Shown: positions 35,450-43,990 of the stretch, in pieces | How positions within the stretch are numbered: position 1 is the first letter of the stretch | Layout of the letters: each line of letters opens with the position of its first letter | DNA from: JACCXM01 sp046328335 | Lineage (GTDB): Bacteria > Chloroflexota > Chloroflexia > Thermomicrobiales > UBA6265 | DNA: 64,000 nt | Reading direction: 5' to 3' | NCBI GenBank assembly: GCA_046328335.1 | Contig: JAXLWU010000004.1 | Span: 124,001 to 188,000 of the forward strand | Notes under the pieces: model-generated | Database searches by the model: none | What the model saw: only the letters and a program-made list of their open reading frames with translations | What the model was told of the DNA's origin: nothing | Translations under genes and position numbers: made by a program

Positions 35450-36581
35450 CCAGAACCTCTTCGTCCCAGGTCTCGGCGATCGTGTTGGCATCGATCGACG
35501 AGAAGTCCTCGATCACCTTGACATCCTTGTAGGCATCCTGCGGCAGCCAGTTCGCGGTCGCCTCCGCCGGCAGTTCCTGCTGGCCGAGCACGTAGCGGAT
35601 CGGGCGAGCTCCGAACTTGGCGAACGCCGCCGCCGCCTCGTCGCCCAGCACGTACTCCGCGAACGCCTGCATGGCGTCCTTCTTGGCCAAGTTGTAGCCG
35701 TTCAGCATCACCGCCGACGGCGCGTAGATCGACACCCCCGGGATGACCGTCTGCGCGTTGATCCCCTTCTCCTTCAGCGCCGCCACCGCCGCTTCGCAGT
35801 TGAAGTCGTAGCGCATCCAGAGGGCGATCTCGCCCTTTTCGAGCAAATCGACGCTGGCGTCCGCCGCGTTGTATTGCTGAATGATCTTCTTCGAGAAATC
35901 GACACCCGGAGCAAGGTTCGCCGAATCGCCGCCGTTGGCGTAGGCCCAGGCGAGGAAGGTCGTCTGCGCCGTACCGGACGAGCGGGGATCGCCTGGCGAA
36001 CCGACCTTGCCCTTGAGATCTTCCCGCAGGAGATCGTTCCAGGTCATCGGCACATCGGCGCCACCGAGGGCATCGACATTGACGACAAAGGCGGGCACCC
36101 CCGCGAACGTGGCCACCCAGCCGCCCGGGTTCCCCTTGTACCCTTCCGGCAACTTCTCCGCGGCCGGCGGCAGATACGGCGGCACGACGCCGCGCTCGTT
36201 GGCGACCTTGCCCCAGAGCATGCCAATGTCGGCGAACATGGCCACCGGGTTCGACTTTTCGGCATCGAACTTGGTGATCTCCTCCAGGGAAGACATGTCG
36301 GTGTCGGTGTGCTTGCCATCAGTAATGCCAAGCGATGCCTGGAATCCCTTGAAGACCTCACCGTAATTGGCCCAGTCGTCCGGGATGCCGTAGGTGATGA
36401 TCTCCTGCGCCTGTTCCTTGGCCTTGGCCATGTCCGGCTCGGTCTTCCAGGCCTCATCGCCCTGGGCCAGCGCCGGGTAACCACGCAGACCACCGATCGC
36501 CGGCAGCGACGCGGCTACGCCGAGTGCGGCGCCCCACTTCATGACATTTCGCCGCGATGACCGGGTTGTGCCGAAGCTCAC
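35442..36581 (-). CDS. ABC transporter substrate-binding protein, Tat-exported
   Basis: 379 residues from the GTG at 36581; AAGGAGG lies 7 nt upstream. The frame continues to 36653 without a ribosome site. The N-terminus has a twin-arginine signal (SSRRNVMKWGAALGVAASL). The mature protein is a class of extracellular solute-binding fold (spermidine/Fe3+ type) with EIITYGIPDDWANYGEV and YNAADASVDLLEKGEIALWM. AEP or a related phosphonate is the likely ligand, from context only. First gene of the transporter operon, following the promoter at 36760-36787. Confidence 0.87.
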   Translation of the reverse strand: MSFGTTRSSRRNVMKWGAALGVAASLPAIGGLRGYPALAQGDEAWKTEPDMAKAKEQAQEIITYGIPDDWANYGEVFKGFQASLGITDGKHTDTDMSSLEEITKFDAEKSNPVAMFADIGMLWGKVANERGVVPPYLPPAAEKLPEGYKGNPGGWVATFAGVPAFVVNVDALGGADVPMTWNDLLREDLKGKVGSPGDPRSSGTAQTTFLAWAYANGGDSANLAPGVDFSKKIIQQYNAADASVDLLEKGEIALWMRYDFNCEAAVAALKEKGINAQTVIPGVSIYAPSAVMLNGYNLAKKDAMQAFAEYVLGDEAAAAFAKFGARPIRYVLGQQELPAEATANWLPQDAYKDVKVIEDFSSIDANTIAETWDEEVLGG

Positions 36582-36759
36582 GCGTTCCTCCTTGTTCCTC
36601 ACGCCAACAGTGGCCGCCCATCCACGACAGGCAGCCCGGCCGCGAGCGTACATGATGACGACCGCCAGCCGTTAAAATTTTCGCTAAGGAACGCGCCGGC
36701 GGGACAGCAACGTCCCCGTGATCGCGCCTCGCTACCGATCTTGCCTGCCGTTGACACTA

Positions 36760-36812
36760 ATTATCCTGCGCCACAGTCGATTCGCAAGTGGACAAGATCG
36801 CGCGACTTGTCC
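36760..36812 (-). promoter_or_regulatory. promoter and palindromic operator of the transporter operon
   Basis: Read on the minus strand: -35 TTGCGA (36787-36782), 16-nt spacer, -10 GATAAT (36765-36760). Directly upstream is GGACAAG-(9 nt)-CTTGTCC (36790-36812), arms perfect over 7 bp. Its GGACAAG half matches the right arm of the palindrome at the GntR gene start (20996-21011). Likely regulated by the same GntR/UTRA protein. Confidence 0.5.
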
Positions 36813-36869
36813 TGGTCGTGGTTTGGATTACGAAGATGCCAGAAGACGGAGGGCGCTGGATCCCGTGGC

Positions 36870-37427
36870 TCAGAATTGGAGAAGACTTGTGACCTGGTAG
36901 CCAGCCAACCGTTCCCGGCCATTCAGCGCCGGCAACTCGATCAGCACCGCGATCCCGGCCACCTCGCCGCGCAGCCGCTCGATTAGCGCCACCGTTGCCG
37001 CCGCGGTCCCGCCAGTAGCGAGCACGTCATCGATCACCAGGACGCGCTGCCCCGGCCGAATGGCGTCGGCGTGGATCTCGACGGTATTCGTGCCGTACTC
37101 CAGGTCGTAGTCGGCTCGCTCGGTCGCTCGCGGCAGGCGTCCCAATTTCCGCACCGGCACCATGCCGACACCGAGCGCGTAGGCGACTGGCGCGCCGAGG
37201 ATGAAGCCGCGGCTCTCGATCCCGACCACGACGTCGATGTCGGGATATACCTTGGCCAGGCGATCGACCACGGTCCGCAACGCGTCGCCATTCCCAAGTA
37301 ATGGTGTGATGTCGCGAAAGATGATGCCCGGTTGGGGAAAATCGGGAACCGCCACCACCATAGATTCCAATGCCATGTCGCTGACCGGTGCGTCTGTCGC
37401 GACCGTATGATCCCCCACCGCAATCAC
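36870..37427 (-). CDS. apt: adenine phosphoribosyltransferase
   Basis: Makes AMP from adenine and PRPP. The PRPP-binding loop is VLVIDDVLATGGTAAATVAL, and the N-terminal signature DFPQPGIIFRDITPLLGN is typical of Apt. 185 residues from 37427 or 168 from the ATG at 37376; both lack a strong ribosome site, and 168-175 is the usual size. Cytoplasmic purine salvage. No operon partner; the minus-strand transporter operon begins about 290 bp beyond its end. Confidence 0.92.
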   Translation of the reverse strand: MIAVGDHTVATDAPVSDMALESMVVAVPDFPQPGIIFRDITPLLGNGDALRTVVDRLAKVYPDIDVVVGIESRGFILGAPVAYALGVGMVPVRKLGRLPRATERADYDLEYGTNTVEIHADAIRPGQRVLVIDDVLATGGTAAATVALIERLRGEVAGIAVLIELPALNGRERLAGYQVTSLLQF

Positions 37428-37640
37428 CTCGCTCGATTTGGATGCGCCACAATTCTGTCGCGCTTCTTATACCAGCCGCCCGAGTGACGCAGATGTTGTT
37501 GCTTGTAGCAAGTGAACGCAACGCAAAATGGAGATTCCTATTATTCGGCTTACGCCAGAGCGTCGCGGGGGAAATAGATCTCCTCGCAGCAACGTTCGGT
37601 CATCGGCGGGGAAACGAATACGTTCATGGAGGTTCTTCAT

Positions 37641-38747
37641 ATGAATTCGAGCGCAACAGCCGAATCACGACTGGTCAGCGTAGCGATCTCCAACCGGCGC
37701 GACATGCTGCGCGGTGTGGCGGCAACGACCGTTGGGCTTGGTCTGGGCAGCCATCTTACATCGGGCGCCGTCGCGCGTCAGACAGATCCAGGTCCCACTG
37801 GAATTCAGCCCTACGGTGACTATCCGCTCACCATCGTCGATCCTGACTATTTCGTGCCCCGTCGTTTTCAGGATCGCGTGCTCCTGATCACTGGCGCTGC
37901 GCAAGGAACTGCCGCGGGCGGCATCGCCGATCCCGCGTATCGCATGTCCATTGGCGCCGCCACGGCCATACGCGCCGCGCGTGAGGGAGCAAAGGTCGCC
38001 TGCGTCGACATCAAACGGGATGGTCTCGCGGCAACCGTGGACACGATTACTGCGGAAGGATTCACCGCGATTGCGATCGAGGCGGATGTCACCAGCACCG
38101 CGGACGCCGATCGCATGGTGGCGGAAACGGTCAGTGCGTTCGGCTCCCTCGATCTGGCGCTCAACGCAGCCGGGGTGATGGACGGCACCGATCCCCGTTT
38201 GCCGGTCGATTTCGCGCAGACGCAGGATCTGCTGCCGGCTCCGGTGGGCGAAGCCACCGACGAATACTGGGACCGGGTGATGGCGACCAACATCACCGGC
38301 ATCTTCAAATCGTTACGCGCCGAGATGAACCAACTTGTCAGCCAGAGTCGCGGCGGGGCGGTGGTCAATATCGGCTCGATTGCCGGCACCACGGGCTTGA
38401 ATGGCAACTCGGCGTACGTGGCGTCCAAGCACGCGGTAACCGGCATCACCCTCAATACCGCGCTCGATTACGCGCCGTACGGGATCAGGGTCAACTCGGT
38501 CAACATGGCGCAGACCGACACCCCGATGGTCTACCGCGCGCAGGAATTCGTGAAGTGGGCGCAGGCGAATCGCGGCGGCGGGATGGGCGGCTACAAGACC
38601 ATGTCCGTCCTGCAACTGATGAATCCTCGTCATCCCGGGTCCACACCGTGGGAGCAGGCAGCGATCATTCTGTTCCTGCTCAGCGACGATGCCTCCAATC
38701 TCACCGGTTGCGTCATGCACACCGACGGCGGCTGGACATCATATTAG
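37641..38747 (+). CDS. short-chain dehydrogenase with Tat-type signal and insertion in the cofactor loop
   Basis: 368 residues from the ATG at 37641 (GGAGG 8 nt upstream); an ATG at 37626 overlaps the ribosome site. The N-terminus has SNRRDMLRGVAATTVGLGLG, a twin-arginine signal. The SDR core has the active-site YVASK in NSAYVASKHAVTG, NAAGVM and a C-terminal HTDGGW. The usual TGxxxGxG loop reads TGAAQG-TAAGGIADPAYRMS-IGAATA, an insertion of about 14 residues. An exported NAD(P) enzyme would need its cofactor loaded before export. Substrate unknown. Confidence 0.85.
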   Translation: MNSSATAESRLVSVAISNRRDMLRGVAATTVGLGLGSHLTSGAVARQTDPGPTGIQPYGDYPLTIVDPDYFVPRRFQDRVLLITGAAQGTAAGGIADPAYRMSIGAATAIRAAREGAKVACVDIKRDGLAATVDTITAEGFTAIAIEADVTSTADADRMVAETVSAFGSLDLALNAAGVMDGTDPRLPVDFAQTQDLLPAPVGEATDEYWDRVMATNITGIFKSLRAEMNQLVSQSRGGAVVNIGSIAGTTGLNGNSAYVASKHAVTGITLNTALDYAPYGIRVNSVNMAQTDTPMVYRAQEFVKWAQANRGGGMGGYKTMSVLQLMNPRHPGSTPWEQAAIILFLLSDDASNLTGCVMHTDGGWTSY

Positions 38748-38910
38748 GCAGATCGTCGCCGCCCCCTGAACCTTCAGCCACGTCGGATGCGAAAGCGGGC
38801 AACGCTTGCGACGCCCGCACTCCTTACTGGCACTAACGACTTGATCTTCGCGGTTCCGATCGGTCAATAAACCTTTGAAACGGAATCATGTTCAAGATGC
38901 GCGCGTTGCA

Positions 38911-39017
38911 TGCGGGAGGGAGGCTTGAGAGGGAGCAATGGGAGGGAACCAGGGTTGGGGTGAGGGTGGTCGCGGCGTCACAACGGTAGTCATCGGCCCG
39001 GTTCCGTATGAGTGCCA
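38911..39017 (+). repeat. family A repeat
   Basis: GGTTGGGGTGAGGGTG at 38953 and the conserved tail TAGTCATCGGCCCGG, which matches 5983 and 31380 at reduced identity. The intergenic stretch 38748-39195 holds only this copy. Confidence 0.65.
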
Positions 39018-39195
39018 CCCACCGGACCGTTCCCGAACGCTCGAGAGTTTATCGCGCGGCGGCTTCCGACTTCCGCCTCCGAGTGATAAGATGCGAGCAC
39101 GTGGCGCCAGCCACGCTCGGCGCGATGGTTTGCGTCGGAAGTTGCACGGCCGACTTCGCGAATTGGGGCGCGGAGCCGTGTAAGGGGGGGACGTT

Positions 39196-39786
39196 ATGAG
39201 TCAGCGTGCAGGAGTGGTCGGCGCCGGGAGTCTGGTGTTCGAGCTCTCGAAGAAGTGGTGGGTGTTGCTGGTCAGAGGCATTCTGCTGATCCTGATCGGC
39301 CTCATCGCCTTCGTCAATCCAGCGATCTGGATCACCTACGTCGGTGTCTACACCCTCGTCGAGGGTATTTCAATGCTCTTCGCGGGCATTGGCAATCAAC
39401 CACCAATGCAGAGCCGGTGGCCGTTCATCGTGATCGGCATTCTAAGTATCATCGCCGGCATCATCATTCTCAGCAACCAGGTGATCGCCGGCATTACCCT
39501 GGTGATGTTGATTGCCGCTTGGGCGATCGTGATCGGTATTCTGGAGATCATCCAGGCGATCCGGCTGCGCGAAGAGATCGACAATGAGTGGTGGCTGATC
39601 ATCACCGGCGTCCTCGCGGTCATCTTCGGCGTCCTGGTCTTCTCCCGCGGCGCCGCCGGGATCGTCGTCGCGGCGATCACGATTGGCTGGGTGTTCGGCA
39701 TCTTCGCCATCCTGGCCGGCATCTTCTCGATCGCGCTCGCCTTCCGCGTGCGCGATTTCGGAACCCGGATCGGCGCCGTCACCTAG
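39196..39786 (+). CDS. HdeD/DUF308-family membrane protein
   Basis: 196 residues with about six membrane helices in pairs (LLVRGILLILIGLIAFVNPA, WPFIVIGILSIIAGIIILSN). The HdeD pattern of alternating helices and short loops is clear, and the fourth-helix charged motif (IRLREEIDNEWWLIITGVLA) is typical. HdeD of E. coli takes part in acid resistance; the role here is not known. GGGGGG precedes the ATG. It precedes a second HdeD gene by 84 bp and the two are likely an operon. Confidence 0.85.
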   Translation: MSQRAGVVGAGSLVFELSKKWWVLLVRGILLILIGLIAFVNPAIWITYVGVYTLVEGISMLFAGIGNQPPMQSRWPFIVIGILSIIAGIIILSNQVIAGITLVMLIAAWAIVIGILEIIQAIRLREEIDNEWWLIITGVLAVIFGVLVFSRGAAGIVVAAITIGWVFGIFAILAGIFSIALAFRVRDFGTRIGAVT

Positions 39787-39870
39787 ACGACGCGACCCGT
39801 TCGCGGCAAGACGAGCGACGGGGCATGGCGACCACGCCATGCCCCGCGTGTGCTTTAAGGAGAGCGTCTC

Positions 39871-40413
39871 ATGGTCGCCAAACTGGTCGATCGCTGGTGG
39901 CTGTTTCTGGTTCAGGGCATCGTGATGATTGTCATGGCCGTCCTCGCGGTCACCAATCCGACCACGATCCTGACCTTTATCGGGGCCTACGCGATCATCG
40001 ATGGCATCATCAAGTTGATCTCCGGTTTCGGTGATCAGCCCGCGGACCGCAGCCGCTGGCCTGCCTTGGCCGCCGGGGCCCTGAGTGTTCTGGCCGGTCT
40101 GTTCATCATCTTCTATCCGACCGCCGCGGCCCAGGCGCTGGTCTACGTCATTTCTGTCTGGGCGATCGTCGTCGGCATCTTCCTCGCCCTCTGGGCCATC
40201 CGGCTGCGAGAGGAAATCAGCGACGAGTGGACCCTCCTTCTCCTCGCGCTGCTCTCGATCATCTTCGGCGTCCTCGCGCTGATGAACGTTCCGGACGGCT
40301 TTCTCGCCCTCCGCTCGCTCTTCTCCGCGTACATGATTCTCGGTGGGGTGCTGGCCATCATTCTCGCCCTCCGCGTGCGCAGCCTCGGTGAGCAAATGGC
40401 GGCCCGCCGCTAA
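39871..40413 (+). CDS. HdeD/DUF308-family membrane protein, paralogue
   Basis: 180 residues, AAGGAGAG 8 nt before the ATG. Same helix pattern as the gene before it (WWLFLVQGIVMIVMAVLAVT, IRLREEISDEWTLLLLALLS), so the pair is a local duplication. About six membrane helices; the C-terminal tail is short and basic. No specific function can be given. Confidence 0.85.
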   Translation: MVAKLVDRWWLFLVQGIVMIVMAVLAVTNPTTILTFIGAYAIIDGIIKLISGFGDQPADRSRWPALAAGALSVLAGLFIIFYPTAAAQALVYVISVWAIVVGIFLALWAIRLREEISDEWTLLLLALLSIIFGVLALMNVPDGFLALRSLFSAYMILGGVLAIILALRVRSLGEQMAARR

Positions 40414-40570
40414 TCGCGAACGATCCCGTTGCGAAGACCGCGTATCGGGCATAGCCCGGTGCGCGGTTCTGGCGTCAGCGCTCGTGCTACGGTAGAGGTC
40501 ATGCGCGTGCGAGTGTCGCAGCCGGAAGAGACGTTCATGCCGCTGACGGTTCACATCGAGGATTGGGGTT

Positions 40571-41149
40571 GTGCCTGACAAACCGTTGCTCGCCTTCATC
40601 GCCACCTATGACGAGGAAGCCGCCGCCCGCCAGGACTACGAGGAGATCAAGCAGGCGCACCAGGCCGGTCATCTCCCAGATTACGACGCGGCGGTGGTCT
40701 GGAAGGATGCCAACGGCAAGGTTCAGATCGACTCCGTCGGTGAGGAAACCGGCCGCAAGTGGCTCCTCGGGGGTCTTGGCGCCGGTATCCTGGTCGGTCT
40801 CATCTTTCCGCCCTCACTCCTCGCGTCGGCGGCCATCGGCGCCCTCGGCGGCGCCGTCGTCGGGCGCTTCCGCGATGGCATTGCCGAGCGCGACCTCGAT
40901 CAGATCGGCGAGGCCCTTACCGGCGACAATGCGGCGCTCGTCGTTCTCTCCGAAGACCACGTCACGGCCGCCCTGGAGAAGATCGGCGCCCGGCTCGATG
41001 CGGCGAATAAGCAGATCGAGGCCCGCCTCAGCGACGATGCCGCGGTCGCGGCGGAACAATTGCAGGACGCGATCGCCGCGGCATCACGGCAACTGGAAGA
41101 ACTCGCGCGGGCCGACGCCGAACGCGGCGGGCAAACCGGGCCAGCATGA
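40571..41149 (+). CDS. DUF1269-like membrane-associated protein
   Basis: 192 residues from a GTG. Cytoplasmic N-terminus (YDEEAAARQDYEEIKQAHQ), one glycine-zipper-like hydrophobic stretch (LLGGLGAGILVGLIFPPSLL, AAIGALGGAVVGRF) and a C-terminal coiled coil (ARLDAANKQIEARLSDD, AIAAASRQLEELARADAER). DUF1269 proteins are of unknown function. Located between the HdeD pair and a multi-helix protein, consistent with a stress-related membrane group. Confidence 0.75.
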   Translation: MPDKPLLAFIATYDEEAAARQDYEEIKQAHQAGHLPDYDAAVVWKDANGKVQIDSVGEETGRKWLLGGLGAGILVGLIFPPSLLASAAIGALGGAVVGRFRDGIAERDLDQIGEALTGDNAALVVLSEDHVTAALEKIGARLDAANKQIEARLSDDAAVAAEQLQDAIAAASRQLEELARADAERGGQTGPA

Positions 41150-41191
41150 GCGCCGACGGCGATCCATCGCTTCCGCATTGAACGACGTGCG

Positions 41192-42112
41192 ATGACAAGC
41201 GGCAATCTACCACCAGCCCCGGGTTCGAACCGGAGCGAATCGGAAGGACACGGGCGCGATCCACGCCTGTCCCTGACGGAACTGGAGCTCATCGAGACCG
41301 CGGCGATTGCCGCCGCGGCCAGTGCAGAACCAACCGCGACGCCCCCTCCATCTCGGCCTCGTCGGGTGCGGCCGGTGGCGAGGCGGCGCCCACTTGCATC
41401 GGGTCCGATGCGGCCGAGTCCAACACCGGTGATGGCGGCTGCACCGGCGGCGCCTCCGCCCACCTCGGCGCCGACGCCCGCTCCGAATCCCGCGCCTGTC
41501 GCGGATACCCAGTCCGAGTTGCGAGACTGGATCAAGGACAACGCCCAACTCCTCTCGCAGACAAGCCTGCTGATCAGCATCGCCGCCCTTGCTCTCGGGT
41601 TGTTGCCGGGCGATGGCTGGATCGAGCCATACATCCAGGCCCTGCTCTTTGGCGCCGCGTTGCTCCTGCTCTTCGAATTGCACAACCAGTGGCCGGAAGA
41701 TCTGCAAATGCATCGGATGCGCTCGGTCGCTGTGCCGACCAATCACTCCTGGCGCATGAGCGGGTTCGCATTCTTCATGCAACTGGCGACCATCCTCTTC
41801 ATCGTCTGGGCCACGCTCACCAATCCCCTGATCCTCTTTCCGCTCACCGCGATGGTGGTCGTGCTGCTGTTTCGCCGCTTCATCTTCTCGCGATTCAGCG
41901 GACCCGCGGCCAGGGTTTTGTCGATTCTTTCCCTCGTGCTGGTGTTGCTGTTGAGTGAAGTGCTGATGCTCATCGCCTGGGCGAAAATTTCCGGCGAGCA
42001 CGTCACGATTCAACTCTGGGCCAGCGATCGAACGGGTTTGCACGGGACACTCGACGTTGCGGATAAGGTGAACGATCCCACTAGCATTCCGGCGACGCCC
42101 AACTTGCCCTGA
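41192..42112 (+). CDS. multi-pass membrane protein with Pro-rich cytoplasmic tail
   Basis: 306 residues. The first 110 residues are disordered and Pro/Ala-rich (AAPAAPPPTSAPTPAPNPAP). Then come about five membrane helices (LLISIAALALGLLPGD, PYIQALLFGAALLLLFEL, FFMQLATILFIVWATLTNPL, VLSILSLVLVLLLSEVLML) and a short soluble end. No family recognised. The N-terminus is likely cytoplasmic. Adjacent to universal stress protein genes; no direct evidence of function. Confidence 0.72.
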   Translation: MTSGNLPPAPGSNRSESEGHGRDPRLSLTELELIETAAIAAAASAEPTATPPPSRPRRVRPVARRRPLASGPMRPSPTPVMAAAPAAPPPTSAPTPAPNPAPVADTQSELRDWIKDNAQLLSQTSLLISIAALALGLLPGDGWIEPYIQALLFGAALLLLFELHNQWPEDLQMHRMRSVAVPTNHSWRMSGFAFFMQLATILFIVWATLTNPLILFPLTAMVVVLLFRRFIFSRFSGPAARVLSILSLVLVLLLSEVLMLIAWAKISGEHVTIQLWASDRTGLHGTLDVADKVNDPTSIPATPNLP

Positions 42113-42251
42113 ACAACAACCGTGATCGCACCACACGCAGGACCCACCGCGGACAGCCGCACTGACCGCTCACACCGTTCCGGCGGTATCCTCGCCTATG
42201 CTTCCATTCATCGTGGACGCGATCAATGCGGAGGCTCTGGGAGAAATCGGA

Positions 42252-43193
42252 ATGGACGCCTCGACGTTTGGCTCGCCGCTGCTCGTGCCGTTCGATGGTT
42301 CGGCCAACGCGGAAGCCATCCTCTCCTACGTGCCGATGCTCGTCTCCGATGGCCGCAAGGTCATCCTGTTGCAGGTCATCCCCGAAGCCCGCGATCTGTG
42401 CAGCCCACTTGGCGATGTGTCCATCTCCGCCGCCGATCTCCAGGCCGCGTCGGAAACGGCCGCCCGCGCCGATCTCGACCGCGCCGCGGCGCGATTGACC
42501 GGCCTTGACCCGAGTATCGAGATCGAGCAGGTCGTCGCCGTCGGCGACCCATCGGAGCAGATTGCCCGCGTCGCGCTCGATACCGCCGCGAGCGGCATCG
42601 TGATCGGCAGTCAGGGCATCAGCGCCACCGGTCCTGGTGGGTTCGGCAGCGTGGTCGGCCGCGTGGCGCGGACCACGCCGGTGCCGTTGCTCGTCGTCCA
42701 ACCAAAAGCAGCGGCCAACACGCCGGAGATCGCCCGCTTTGTCATCGCGCACGATGGCTCCGAACGGGCTGGACGCGTCTTGCCCTTGGTGAAAGACCTC
42801 GCCAAGCGCCTCGCCGCCCATATCCATCTCGTGGCCGTGGTCCAGGACGAGCGCAGCCCCATCGCCGCGGCCGCCACCGACTCCCTCGATTCGCACACGA
42901 TCGAAATGTTTCATGGCGACGCCCGTCGCATCGCCCAGCAACATCTGGAAAGCGTCGGCGCTACCCTGCTGCGTGGCGGCGTATCCGCCTCCTGGCAGGT
43001 GCTCACCGGTCCCGCCGCGCCGGCGATCATCGACGCCTGCGCGCCGCACGATGTGCTGGTGATCACCTCCCATGGCCGCGCCGATTCGCGCTGGATGCTC
43101 GGCAGCGTCGCGGAGAAACTGATTCGCGAGAGTCCGGTCCCGATTCTCCTCCTGCGCACGCCGCCCGAGCCGCGTGACGGAGGAAAACCGTGA
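42252..43193 (+). CDS. tandem universal stress protein (UspA) domains
   Basis: 313 residues from the ATG at 42252 (GGGAG upstream); the frame reaches 42198. Two UspA domains: the first with LLVPFDGSANAEAILSYV and GIVIGSQGISATGPGGFGSV, the second with IAHDGSERAGRVLPLV and LVITSHGRADSRWMLGSVAE. The ATP-binding GxxGxnG[ST] motif is clearest in the second domain. Cytoplasmic stress-response protein; partners unknown. Its stop overlaps the next gene start (GTGA), so the two are coupled. Confidence 0.87.
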   Translation: MDASTFGSPLLVPFDGSANAEAILSYVPMLVSDGRKVILLQVIPEARDLCSPLGDVSISAADLQAASETAARADLDRAAARLTGLDPSIEIEQVVAVGDPSEQIARVALDTAASGIVIGSQGISATGPGGFGSVVGRVARTTPVPLLVVQPKAAANTPEIARFVIAHDGSERAGRVLPLVKDLAKRLAAHIHLVAVVQDERSPIAAAATDSLDSHTIEMFHGDARRIAQQHLESVGATLLRGGVSASWQVLTGPAAPAIIDACAPHDVLVITSHGRADSRWMLGSVAEKLIRESPVPILLLRTPPEPRDGGKP

Positions 43194-43990
43194 CGCCCAT
43201 CGACCGCGTGCTCGTTCCGCTCGACGGATCGTCCAACGCCGAGGCGGCGCTTTCCTGGCTGGAGACCATCCCCGCGCGTGAAATTCTGCTGCTGCGCGTC
43301 TGTCCCGATGACGCGGCACGCACCGACGAGATTACCGGCTATCTCGCAGAAGTCGCCGCGAGACTCACCGCGCCCGGGCGCATGGTCCGCACCAGCGTCA
43401 CGGTCGGTTCACCTGCCGAGGAGATCGTCGGCGCGGCGGAGAACGCCGATCTGGTGATGATGTGTACTCAGGGCGCGGGCGGCGGTGGCCGCCGCGTCTA
43501 TGGCAGCGTCGCCGATCGCGTCTCGCGTCACGCCCCGGTGCCCACCCTTCTTCTGCGCAGCGGCGATACCCCGGTGACACCAGCCGTCGTACGGCGGGTG
43601 GTCGTTCCCCTCGATGGCTCGGCGGCGGCCGAGGGCGCCCTCCCCACCGCTGCCATCGTCGCGCGGATGGTGAACGCGCCGGTCGCGTTGATCACCATCT
43701 GCGACGAACCGACTGGCCCGGTGCCTTCGCCGGAGCAAGTCAGGAACGCCGCGGACCTGCTCGCCGCGCGGGCCCAAAGCCTCCGCGAGGATGGCCTGGT
43801 GGCTACCGCGGATGTGCGATCCGGGGAACCGGCCATGGAACTGCTAAAGGCGATCGTTCCCGGCGATCTCATCGTCGCGACCACCCATGGCGCGGGCACC
43901 GCCCGGCGCTGGCAGATCGGCCACGTGGCCGAGCAACTGCTGCGCCAGGCTGCGGCGCCGATTCTGCTGATCCGCGCGGATGGCTCGTGA
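43190..43990 (+). CDS. second tandem universal stress protein
   Basis: 266 residues from the GTG overlapping the upstream stop. Two UspA domains: VLVPLDGSSNAEAALSWLE, then a second half with VVVPLDGSAAAEGALPTAA and LIVATTHGAGTARRWQIGHV. Paralogous to the gene before it. The overlap with the next gene start (43980) suggests a three-gene unit with the beta-propeller protein. Confidence 0.86.
   Translation: MTPIDRVLVPLDGSSNAEAALSWLETIPAREILLLRVCPDDAARTDEITGYLAEVAARLTAPGRMVRTSVTVGSPAEEIVGAAENADLVMMCTQGAGGGGRRVYGSVADRVSRHAPVPTLLLRSGDTPVTPAVVRRVVVPLDGSAAAEGALPTAAIVARMVNAPVALITICDEPTGPVPSPEQVRNAADLLAARAQSLREDGLVATADVRSGEPAMELLKAIVPGDLIVATTHGAGTARRWQIGHVAEQLLRQAAAPILLIRADGS

Noticed and set aside
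36751..36765. TTGACACTAATTATC as a plus-strand promoter
   Set aside because: No -10 box at a suitable distance on that strand; the same bases serve the better minus-strand pair TTGCGA/GATAAT before the transporter operon.
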